A stretch of DNA of 64,000 nt from Aquimarina amphilecti (GTDB lineage: Bacteria; Bacteroidota; Bacteroidia; Flavobacteriales; Flavobacteriaceae): contig NZ_FOAB01000004.1 of the NCBI RefSeq assembly GCF_900109375.1, positions 124,001 to 188,000 on the forward strand. The letters run 5' to 3'. Positions 47,601 to 55,737 of the stretch are shown piece after piece. Position numbers and translations under genes: made by a program. How positions within the stretch are numbered: the first letter of the stretch is position 1; each line of letters starts with the position of its first letter. Below the pieces are notes generated by a model, which saw nothing but the letters and a program-made list of their open reading frames with translations, was not told where the DNA came from and did not search any database.

Positions 47601-47614
47601 ATATTGATTTTTAA
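44606..47614 (+). CDS. SusC-like TonB-dependent outer-membrane transporter 2
   Basis: This 1002-residue SusC/RagA transporter has signal peptide [22 protein letters not shown] and a CarboxypepD_reg-like domain (24-100, [39 protein letters not shown]). [11 protein letters not shown] is followed by the plug ([54 protein letters not shown]), and the 22-strand barrel ends in [10 protein letters not shown]. It is a paralog of the gene at 39497, with closely similar signal and regulatory domains but a clearly different barrel, so it may take a different chain length or linkage. It is followed by its own SusD gene after 12 bp. Confidence 0.94.
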   Translation: [1002 protein letters not shown]

Positions 47615-47626
47615 AAACGTATTGAT

Positions 47627-48988
47627 ATGAAAACATTAAAATATATAAAATTTATAGTAATTGTATTAGCGATCTCTTTTATAGGGTGTGAAGACAATCT
47701 TGAGTTAGCACCAGAACAAAGTCTGTTACCAGAGGTGGCAACATCCAATCCAGCTAATTTACAAAACATATTAACTGGTATTTATGATGAAGCAGGACAA
47801 ACTGTTTCTTATGGAGGACAAATAAATCTGGCATCAGAATTACTTGGAAATGATACAGATCTTTCTTGGAATGGAACCTTTGAGCAACCAGCCCAATTAA
47901 TAGAAAAACAATTAGTACCAGATAATACATTTGTAAGAGATTATTGGTTAAATGCTTATGAGGTTAATAATCAAGCTAATATTGTCTTAGCAAACTTAGA
48001 TGTATTTGAAGATGAATCTGAAAGAAATAGGGTAGAAGGAGAGGCTAAGTTTCTTCGCGCTCTTGTTTATTTTGATCTAGCCCGATTATTTGGTCAGTCA
48101 TATAATGTAGGAGGAGGGAACTCTCAGCTTGCTGCTCCTATTGTACTTGAAGCTATACTAAATCCTAGTGATATTACTTCTCCTTCTAGAAGTTCTGTGG
48201 AAGATGTGTATAGTCAGGTAATTTCAGATCTTCTAAGTGCTTATAGTTTACTCCCTGATTCTAATGGAGTATTTGCTGATAAGTATGCTGCACAAGCATT
48301 ATTAGCAAGAGTATATTTACAACAAGGTAATTTTGCTGGGGCTAGAGATGCAGCTAATGATGTTCTACAAAATAGTGGTCATTCTCTAACTGCAACTTAT
48401 GATGCAGCATTTAATAACGATGGTAATTCTAGTGAGGATATTTTTGCTTGGCAAATTACTAGTCAGGATGGTGTGAATCAGATGAATACTTTTTGGGCTG
48501 GTCAAGCTTTTGGAGGTAGATCAGGAAATCCTGATGTGTCAGTGAACAGTTCTTTCTTTGATATTTTTGATGATGCTAATGATGATCGATCCCAATTTTT
48601 TTATACTACTTCTGGTGGAACCGCTACTACTAAATGGCAATCTCAGTTTGCTAATATTCCATTTTTACGTATCGCAGAAATGCATTTAATAAGGGCTGAA
48701 GCCAATTTTAGATTAACAACAGCAATAGGCTTAGATCCTTTGGCTGAAATAAACGCACTGAGGAGTAGATCAAATGCAGTAGCACTGGGTTCAATTACTT
48801 TGCAGGATGTAATTGATGAGCGCATACGAGAATTGTCGTTCGAAGGTTTTGGTTTGCACGATATCAAGAGATTAGAGGGAACAGTTGGTCCGCTGAATTA
48901 TGATGATGACTTTTTGGTGCTGCCAGTTCCACAAAGAGAAAGAGATGCAAATCCAAATTTAATGCAAAATCAAGGATATGGGAGTTAA
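47627..48988 (+). CDS. SusD-like RagB/SusD nutrient-binding lipoprotein 2
   Basis: This 453-residue surface lipoprotein has signal peptide with lipobox AISFIGC (Cys near 21) followed by EDNLELAPEQSL. SusD helices are visible as NLQNILTGIYDEAGQTVSYGG, EGEAKFLRALVYFDLARLFGQSYN near 140-165 and DKYAAQALLARVYLQQGNFAGARDAANDVL. The C-terminus has FLRIAEMHLIRAEANFRL, INALRSRSNAVAL, DERIRELSFEGFGLHDIKRLEG and LPVPQRERDANPNLMQNQGY. It is the partner of SusC2 (12-bp gap). It differs from SusD1 in most of its binding face. Confidence 0.93.
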   Translation: MKTLKYIKFIVIVLAISFIGCEDNLELAPEQSLLPEVATSNPANLQNILTGIYDEAGQTVSYGGQINLASELLGNDTDLSWNGTFEQPAQLIEKQLVPDNTFVRDYWLNAYEVNNQANIVLANLDVFEDESERNRVEGEAKFLRALVYFDLARLFGQSYNVGGGNSQLAAPIVLEAILNPSDITSPSRSSVEDVYSQVISDLLSAYSLLPDSNGVFADKYAAQALLARVYLQQGNFAGARDAANDVLQNSGHSLTATYDAAFNNDGNSSEDIFAWQITSQDGVNQMNTFWAGQAFGGRSGNPDVSVNSSFFDIFDDANDDRSQFFYTTSGGTATTKWQSQFANIPFLRIAEMHLIRAEANFRLTTAIGLDPLAEINALRSRSNAVALGSITLQDVIDERIRELSFEGFGLHDIKRLEGTVGPLNYDDDFLVLPVPQRERDANPNLMQNQGYGS

Positions 48989-49011
48989 TTGTTGAGTTTT
49001 TGTACTTTTCC

Positions 49012-49091
49012 AAAACTGCCTAGAAATTGGATTAGAGGATATCTAAGGAATGGGCAATAATCTAATTCAAAATAATTTTCTGGGCAGTTTT
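49012..49091. repeat. Long imperfect inverted repeat after SusD2
   Basis: AAAACTGCC plus a following AGAAA-type stretch at 49012-49028 returns inverted at 49074-49091, with one extra base. Inner bases (GGATTAGA near 49029 against TCTAATTC near 49060) also pair, so the whole 80 bp can fold into one long hairpin. It lies just after SusD2 and could be a terminator, an RNA-stabilising element or a miniature element remnant. Confidence 0.5.
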
Positions 49092-49146
49092 AATCTTTAA
49101 AAAAATAGAACCGAAGATTGTACATATCTTTTTGTACCCCAAAAGT

Positions 49147-49180
49147 TCACCCACTTAAATACGATGGTTTAAGTGGGTGA
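49147..49180. terminator. Bidirectional terminator between SusD2 and the amylase gene
   Basis: TCACCCACTTAAA at 49147-49159 pairs perfectly with TTTAAGTGGGTGA at 49168-49180 around an 8-base loop. Convergent genes end at 48988 and 49212. The following T run is weak on both strands. Confidence 0.7.
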
Positions 49181-49211
49181 TTTGTATGTAATAAAAATTA
49201 TAATTGAGCAG

Positions 49212-52200
49212 TTACCTTTTTAAAATCTTCCTAGTAGAAGATTTGCCGTCTACTGTAATTTTACAGAAATAAATACCACTTGCTAAGGATCTTTCTCCAA
49301 GTCTGTATTGGTGCAGTCCTTGATTTACTTTTGTATTGATAATAGTTTGGGATGCCCCATATAGATTAATAAATTCTATTCTAACATGACTTTTATCTTT
49401 GACGATTTCTAGTTGTAATATTGAGTTTTCTGTTATAGGATTTGGAAAAACTTTAATATTACTAAAGGTTTCATCTTTTATGGTAGTATCTTTTAATCTT
49501 ATCGTATCAGGGTTTTGATCGTACCAAGTTCCATTGTAATACCATCCATCTTGACAGCGATTAAGATCAGAAGTTTGAGAAGCTCCACTATTACTGAAAA
49601 TAAAATTAGAACAAGAAGTATTTGATAATGTATATTGATACCAGCCATTTGTATCCAAGGTCATATATTCTCCAGGCCAAGTAGTCGTAGTTCCTGGTGC
49701 TTCTGTGCTCCAAAAATAAATAGTAGGAGCTGTATATGAGTCAGATTTAAAATACACAGTTAAGTCCTGATTTTCTTCAGGTTTACGATCATACCAAGTT
49801 CCATTGTAATACCATCCGTCTCCACATCTTTGAAGATCTAATGTTTGCGACGCACCATTGTTACTAAAAATTATATTAGTGCAATTAATGCCTTCAAGTT
49901 TGAAAGAATACCATCCATCACCTAAGTTAGTCATGCTAGTGCCTGGCCATGAAATTGTAATGTCAATTGGGGTTGTATTCCAGTAATAAATATTTGGATT
50001 AGCTAATGGTCCTTTATAATATATAGTCATTGAATCGGATGTCCCTTCTGAGAAAGTAAATGAATTACTTATAACTTGTGACGGTAATCCTTCAGCATCA
50101 TAGGCAATAGCTCTTATTGTGATATCTGATGTGATAGCTATTGGAGAAGTATACCTATTCGAAGAAGTAGAAGGTTCATCACCATTAAGTGTATAATAAA
50201 TTTCTATTCCTTGAGGGTTGTTATCTGTGGCGCTTAATGATATATTAACAGTTTCATCGATAATAAATGATCCGCCATTTGGTGATATTGATATTGTTGG
50301 AGGAGTGTTTTCTGTTATTCTTGGATCAGTGTCATACCATACGCCATTATCAAACCACCCATCACTATTCCTACTTAAATCATCAGTTTTAGCACCGCCA
50401 TTATCGTTAAATAATAAGTTAGTACTTTGTACTCCTTCAAAAATATATTCATACCATTCTGAGTTGTCGATCTGATTCATTTGCGGTCCTGGCCAATTAC
50501 TGGAAGGTAATATATCTGGGGATTCATTCCAATAATGCACATTTGCCTGTGACCATGAAGATGGTTTTTTAAAATAAACGTGTAACCCTTCTATTGGACC
50601 AATTCGATAGTTTTTTGTAATAATATCAGAAGCAGTACCATCTCTATCAAAAGCAATTGCCTTTATTATAGTGGACTGTGTAATAGTAAATGAATTAGTA
50701 TAAGCTATGCTAGAAGCACTAGGGTTTGATCCATCGGTTGTATAATAAATGCTGTAAGGAGCTCCTGCACCACCTATTCCGTCTATGATAACCTGAATAG
50801 GATCCTCAGAGTTTGTAGTGTTGGGGTTGATAACTACTACTGGATTGCTAGGACCATTTACACAGTTTTCAAAGAAACCACCTCCACAGCCTCCAATAAG
50901 TCCAGGTCCATTTAATACATAGATTCCTGCCGATCCAGAAGTTACTGAAAAATTTAGCACTCCATTTTGTGCTGCAATTTCACGACCAGTAACGGCATCT
51001 CTATATAAACCATTTGTCATACCGGAAATACTGAATGATGCGCCTCCGTCTTTTGCTAACCCAACTGCAACCTCATTATTTTGATGTACTCTGCGATAGG
51101 ATACAGCATTTCCTGGAGCTTCTTTCCAATCCCAACTTCCTTTTTGTAACGCTGGGACTGCTTTTCTTATAGCGTTTAGCTTTTTAATATGTTGGTATAT
51201 TTGATGATTAGAAGCTTGATCAATAACTTCTCCATAATAAGCCCTGCCAGTCTCATTAATAGATTTTTCAATTCCTGATGCATCATGGATATCATTAAAC
51301 TCTCCGGCTTTAAATCGCATTTCTGTTCCGTAATATACTGTAGGAATTCCTCGCCAAGTAAACATAAAGTTCATACAAGCAGCTAGATTTTCGTCGGAAC
51401 CACCATAACGTCTATTCCAGTCATTATTTGGTCCAAAATCATGATTGTCTAACCAAGTAACTAATGTTGATGGATCACTATATAGATTGTCATATCGAGC
51501 GGCAGCTTTTACAGTAGGAAAAGATTGTCCTTCTTCAAAAGTTCCATGAAAGGTAGCTTCTCCAAAGAAATCAATTACAGCTAGATCTAGAGGGGCCGAG
51601 TTATTAACTTCTCCTCTCCAAGTATAGTAATGTGGATTAGTTTCTTCTACAGGATGTAATTCGTGACGTTTTTGTGCTACTTCTCCAAAAATGAATAGAT
51701 CTGGATTGATAGCTTTAAAAGCATCATAAAAATATATAATATCCTCTCTACTCATATGTTTAACAGTATCCCAGCGAAAAGCGTCTACTCCCATATTAAT
51801 GTACGTTGAATAGGCATTTACGAGATAATCTCTAACAACCTGACTTCCTGTGTTAAGATCAGGTGTATCACCAGCTAAGGCTCTATTTTGTAAATTTTCT
51901 ACATCATCAAAACCTTGTGCAAAACCGTTTCCAGAATGATGATACCAATCTGGATTTGAAGTATCAACATAACTTTCTTTACCTGGAAAATTGTATGCTG
52001 ATAGGTCTTGATTATATGGTGGAGGCATCTTTTCTAGATTAGCTCTACTCCATATTAATCCATCTTCTGGATTGGGAGTTAATCCATCATACTCCCAGTT
52101 GGGATTGTCAGCAGCGTACCAGGGTTTTGTTGGATCTGTATTATATTTTATTTCGGCTACGTCTTTTATTCCGAAACGCCCTGCATGATTGGTTACCACA

Positions 52201-52655
52201 TCGAGAACTATTTTCATATCACGAGCGTGAATTTCATTTATCAAATCTTGGAATGTAGCTCCGGGAGATTCTAAACGCGGATCAACTTTCGTGAAATCCC
52301 ACGCATGATATCCATGATAATCTAAAGGGCTGCGGTTATGTACGATTGGAGTTATCCAGATAGCTGTAAATCCAAGGTCTTTGATGTAATCTAATTTCTG
52401 AATTAATCCTTTAAAATCTCCTTTCCAGGTTACATCATCTGGATCCGTAATTGTAGGGTTAATAGTTGGATCTGGATTGTAAGAAGACCATTCTGTTGGT
52501 GCATTATTGCTGGAGTCTCCATCAAAAAAGCGAGAAGTCATTAAAAAATAAATTGTTTCTTCTCTAAAGTCCGTCTGTGCAGTTAAAACATGAGAATTGA
52601 GAAATAAGCTCCATAGACATATAATGCCTAGAAGTTTAGGTAGTGAGTTTTTCAT
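49212..52655 (-). CDS. Secreted multi-domain alpha-amylase (GH13) with starch-binding-like modules and T9SS tail
   Basis: This 1147-residue protein has a signal peptide (1-27). A GH13 catalytic domain follows (about 28-590) with DVVTNHAG (152-159), nucleophile Asp296 in DAFRWDTVKHM, acid/base Glu325 in FGEVAQ and NHD at 404-406, so it should hydrolyse alpha-1,4-glucan. Next is a chitobiase/Fn3-like domain (about 600-683), a CBM26-like module (685-775, ending DGWFDNGVWYD), a second Fn3-like domain (780-868) and two more CBM26-like modules (870-950 and 955-1040, both ending DGWYYNGTWYD). A type A T9SS sorting domain (about 1065-1147, FPNPI start, KILKR end) completes it. It is exported to the surface or medium. 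It converges on SusD2. Confidence 0.95.
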   Translation of the reverse strand: MKNSLPKLLGIICLWSLFLNSHVLTAQTDFREETIYFLMTSRFFDGDSSNNAPTEWSSYNPDPTINPTITDPDDVTWKGDFKGLIQKLDYIKDLGFTAIWITPIVHNRSPLDYHGYHAWDFTKVDPRLESPGATFQDLINEIHARDMKIVLDVVTNHAGRFGIKDVAEIKYNTDPTKPWYAADNPNWEYDGLTPNPEDGLIWSRANLEKMPPPYNQDLSAYNFPGKESYVDTSNPDWYHHSGNGFAQGFDDVENLQNRALAGDTPDLNTGSQVVRDYLVNAYSTYINMGVDAFRWDTVKHMSREDIIYFYDAFKAINPDLFIFGEVAQKRHELHPVEETNPHYYTWRGEVNNSAPLDLAVIDFFGEATFHGTFEEGQSFPTVKAAARYDNLYSDPSTLVTWLDNHDFGPNNDWNRRYGGSDENLAACMNFMFTWRGIPTVYYGTEMRFKAGEFNDIHDASGIEKSINETGRAYYGEVIDQASNHQIYQHIKKLNAIRKAVPALQKGSWDWKEAPGNAVSYRRVHQNNEVAVGLAKDGGASFSISGMTNGLYRDAVTGREIAAQNGVLNFSVTSGSAGIYVLNGPGLIGGCGGGFFENCVNGPSNPVVVINPNTTNSEDPIQVIIDGIGGAGAPYSIYYTTDGSNPSASSIAYTNSFTITQSTIIKAIAFDRDGTASDIITKNYRIGPIEGLHVYFKKPSSWSQANVHYWNESPDILPSSNWPGPQMNQIDNSEWYEYIFEGVQSTNLLFNDNGGAKTDDLSRNSDGWFDNGVWYDTDPRITENTPPTISISPNGGSFIIDETVNISLSATDNNPQGIEIYYTLNGDEPSTSSNRYTSPIAITSDITIRAIAYDAEGLPSQVISNSFTFSEGTSDSMTIYYKGPLANPNIYYWNTTPIDITISWPGTSMTNLGDGWYSFKLEGINCTNIIFSNNGASQTLDLQRCGDGWYYNGTWYDRKPEENQDLTVYFKSDSYTAPTIYFWSTEAPGTTTTWPGEYMTLDTNGWYQYTLSNTSCSNFIFSNSGASQTSDLNRCQDGWYYNGTWYDQNPDTIRLKDTTIKDETFSNIKVFPNPITENSILQLEIVKDKSHVRIEFINLYGASQTIINTKVNQGLHQYRLGERSLASGIYFCKITVDGKSSTRKILKR
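49522..49817 (-). repeat. Near-identical DNA repeat within two starch-binding-like modules
   Basis: A 26-base stretch at 49522-49547 recurs exactly at 49792-49817, 270 bp apart. It encodes the WYYNGTWYD end of modules 2 and 3. This points to a recent duplication or gene conversion of a whole module of about 90 residues. Confidence 0.85.
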
Positions 52656-52922
52656 AAGTTTTAGTGTTTGAATTGTGTTTTTGTGAAATTTTATACTTCT
52701 TTCAGAAGTCGATTATTAAATTGTCATATTGATATAATTAATTAAGTATTGTTAATAAGCTGATACTTTTTTAGTATAAAAAGTAATGAATTAGCAATTT
52801 AGGGAATAATCGAGCATTAATTTGAATGTTTTGTCACTCAAACGTTTTCGTGTTAATAAGATTTGTAGATCAGTTTTTAAAGTAGCATAATAAGTGAATG
52901 TTATTACTTGTATTACAGAAAC

Positions 52923-53549
52923 TTACTTTTTGAAGCTAATCAATTTATTGGAAATTAATAGCTCACTAAAATGATACTTATTTTTAATCCAATTCAATGT
53001 TTTTTTTGTGTAGAAAAATACATGGGTAGGATCATTTTTGTACCACCAAGAATTGAAATCAATAGAATCATCATAAAGGTAAGTTTTACAGTATAAGTTT
53101 CCTTTCTCTCGTAACAAGGAGTGTAACAATTTAAATTCATGATTTGGATGGTAAAAATGTTCCATCACTTCACAGCAGGCAATGTAATCATAGGTTTGTT
53201 GTAGTGCTTTTGAGTTAGGATCAAAAAACGGATCATACGTAGAAATAATATAACCAGTATTTCTGAGCATAGAAGTAATTACTGGACCACTGCCACTCCC
53301 AAAATCTAAACCTTTATGTTCCTCTCCATAGTTTTCGATGATGGTGTTCACTATGGGAGAAACAAAGTTTTGATAACCGAGGTCTGTAACATCATTATTA
53401 TGAGTTTCATATCGGTCTTTTTCATCTGTATTAGAAAGAAAATAACTGGGATGCATTCCAATTCCATCACAATTGGTGCACCTATGGTATGCTCTTTTTT
53501 TGGTAACAGAAAATTTTACGGTTTTAGAACCGCAAAGAGCACAATTCAT
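52923..53549 (-). CDS. Class I SAM-dependent methyltransferase with N-terminal zinc-ribbon-like motif
   Basis: This 208-residue soluble protein starts MNCALCGSKTVKFSVTKKRAYHRCTNCDGIG, with four cysteines in two CxxC pairs, a likely zinc ribbon. A Rossmann methyltransferase follows with motif I LDFGSGSGPVI near 96-106, then YDPFFDPN and DYIACCEVMEHFYHP near 135-150. The acceptor is unknown; the layout is that of the Methyltransf_23-like family seen near glycan genes. It ends 9 bp after the DUF349 gene's stop region on the same strand and may be co-transcribed. Confidence 0.85.
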   Translation of the reverse strand: MNCALCGSKTVKFSVTKKRAYHRCTNCDGIGMHPSYFLSNTDEKDRYETHNNDVTDLGYQNFVSPIVNTIIENYGEEHKGLDFGSGSGPVITSMLRNTGYIISTYDPFFDPNSKALQQTYDYIACCEVMEHFYHPNHEFKLLHSLLREKGNLYCKTYLYDDSIDFNSWWYKNDPTHVFFYTKKTLNWIKNKYHFSELLISNKLISFKK

Positions 53550-53558
53550 AAATAGCTA

Positions 53559-55598
53559 TTAGAGTTCTTTGATTTTCTTTAGCTTGTTTTTCCAGACTTG
53601 TAAATTCTCTTTATGTTTTCCGATGTTTTTCTTTACTTCTATTACTAGAGGGTTGTTGTCATCCGCATGTTTAAAGAATTGTAGATTATTTTCTAGCTGA
53701 CGTATTTCGCCATGAACTTCATCTATCTTTTTACGAATGAAATTTTGCTCATTCCTAAGTGCTCTATCATCTGATTGATTAGCAAGAGAACTGAGTTTGT
53801 TCTCATATTTAATCATTTCGATTTGCTGTCTGCTAAGGTTGAGTTTTTCAAAAAAGCCGTCTAAGACCTTGTTGTAATCTGACTCTATATTTCGCTTTTT
53901 ATATGGAACTCGGCCTAAACTCTTCCAAATATTAATATTTTCTTTGATAGTATTAAGATCAGCTTCGGGATCACCGGATAATTTTAGTTCTTTAAGAGAC
54001 TCTATGTGAGCTAATTTTTTTTCGTAAGAAACTATTTCTTCTTTATTAGCTTCATTTTTTTCTGCGTGGATTCGATCGAAATAAGAATTACAGGCATCTT
54101 TAAACCTTTTCCAAATTCTATCACTATCTTTTCTAGGAACGTGACCTATTTTTTTCCAATCTGCTTGGATTTTTTTCATCAATGGAGTGGTAACAGAAAA
54201 GTCATCACTGTCCTTATTATCTTCAGCAATTTTGATAAGTTCCATTTTCTTATTCAAATTTTCGAACTGATCCTTTTTAAGACCTTTATAGAAAGCATTT
54301 TTATTTCTATTAAAATCTCTTACCGCACTCTTAAATTGACTCCAGGTTTCTTCATTTGAATTAGGAGGTACTTTTCCAGCTTGAAAAAACTCTTCTCTAA
54401 GTGCTTCTATTTCTTTAATCTTTTGTTGCCATCCTCCATGATTTTTAGGATGTTCGGAAGCAACAGTGATAATCTTAGCAATGATTTCTTGTTTTACTTC
54501 TAAGTTTTTTTCATAAACTTTATCCTGTATTTTAAAGAAATCTTGACGATTTTCGTGAATCTTTTTAGTAAGCGCACTGAATTTTTCCCAGATCGGTTCT
54601 CTATATTCTTTAGCAACAGGTCCCAAATCTTCTTTCCACATTTTATGAAGAATTTGTAATTCTCTAAATGCTCTATTTACATCAGTTTCCTGCGCTAATT
54701 CTGTTGCGCGTTCTATGATTTTAAGTTTTTGCTCTAGATTGTGCTTAAAATCTAGATCTCTAAAATCTCTATTAAGATGAAGAAAATCATAAAAATTTTC
54801 AGTGTGATGATGGTAGGTGTTCCAAACCGTGTTGTATTTATCTCTAGGGATTGGACCAGCATTATGCCATCTTTCTTTTATATCCTTGAAGTGATTATAT
54901 GTAGTGTTTATATTTTCTTCTACATTTAATAAACCTTTTAACTCTTCAATTATATCTAATCTTTTTTGAAGATTAACTTGAAGGTCTTTTTTAAGGTTTT
55001 GGTAGTAAGCATTCCTTTTTTCTTTATAATCAAAGTAAACAGAATTAAATTCTTTTTTTAGTGGGGTAGAGTAGTAGAAGTCTATTATATTACCACCATC
55101 CGCTAAAAATTCATCTTTTTTCTGTTCTACTTCTTCATTAAATTTGGCATTAAACTCAGTTTTTATTTCTTCAACATGCTCTTTAATTGCCTGTATTTTT
55201 TCACTTTTAACTAGATGACGTAATTCAGATATGAGCTCTTCTTTGCTCATTGCATGATAATCTTTCTTTTCTATATCGTGTCGCTCTAACTTGCTTTCAT
55301 CTTCACTGTCCTTTGCTACAGCTTCATCCATTTCATTTAGGATCTCGTTATCAGATTCAGAAACCACTTCTGTATTATTTGTTTCTTCAGGAACAGTATT
55401 TTCTTCGGTAGAAGACTCTTCAGTCGAAACTATATCTGTACTAACTTTTTCTTCTTCAGTATTTTCTTCAGAAGAGTTATCTTGAGACTCCTGAGAGATA
55501 GGTGCTTCTGTAATTTGATTTGCGGAATTTTCATCTACAGTTTTAGCCTTATTCTCTTCATTTCCATCTGCTTTTGGCAGGTTATCGTGTGTGGACAT
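53559..55598 (-). CDS. DUF349 family protein with acidic N-terminal region
   Basis: This 679-residue soluble protein has a disordered, strongly acidic first 115 residues (EENTEEEKVSTDIVSTEESSTEENTV and similar), then about five or six DUF349 repeats, each about 75 residues, with motifs like YNHFKDIKERWHNAGPIPRDKYNTVW, WSQFKSAVRDFNRNKNAFY and RIWKRFKDACNSYFDRIHAEKN. The last 90 residues form a long coiled coil. DUF349 proteins are widespread in Bacteroidota; the function is unknown, though helical repeats suggest a scaffold. The gene is single with a TATCTTAG-like -7 element upstream. Confidence 0.9.
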   Translation of the reverse strand: MSTHDNLPKADGNEENKAKTVDENSANQITEAPISQESQDNSSEENTEEEKVSTDIVSTEESSTEENTVPEETNNTEVVSESDNEILNEMDEAVAKDSEDESKLERHDIEKKDYHAMSKEELISELRHLVKSEKIQAIKEHVEEIKTEFNAKFNEEVEQKKDEFLADGGNIIDFYYSTPLKKEFNSVYFDYKEKRNAYYQNLKKDLQVNLQKRLDIIEELKGLLNVEENINTTYNHFKDIKERWHNAGPIPRDKYNTVWNTYHHHTENFYDFLHLNRDFRDLDFKHNLEQKLKIIERATELAQETDVNRAFRELQILHKMWKEDLGPVAKEYREPIWEKFSALTKKIHENRQDFFKIQDKVYEKNLEVKQEIIAKIITVASEHPKNHGGWQQKIKEIEALREEFFQAGKVPPNSNEETWSQFKSAVRDFNRNKNAFYKGLKKDQFENLNKKMELIKIAEDNKDSDDFSVTTPLMKKIQADWKKIGHVPRKDSDRIWKRFKDACNSYFDRIHAEKNEANKEEIVSYEKKLAHIESLKELKLSGDPEADLNTIKENINIWKSLGRVPYKKRNIESDYNKVLDGFFEKLNLSRQQIEMIKYENKLSSLANQSDDRALRNEQNFIRKKIDEVHGEIRQLENNLQFFKHADDNNPLVIEVKKNIGKHKENLQVWKNKLKKIKEL

Positions 55599-55737
55599 TA
55601 TATAAAATGTTTTTGTTTGTCTGAGCTTAACGATTGACTAAGATACTAACATCTTATATAAAGTCAAAGCAATTGCTCTGTTTTAGGAGTTACATTTGTA
55701 GGAAATGTAATATAATTTTGATATTAGAAATAAAAAT

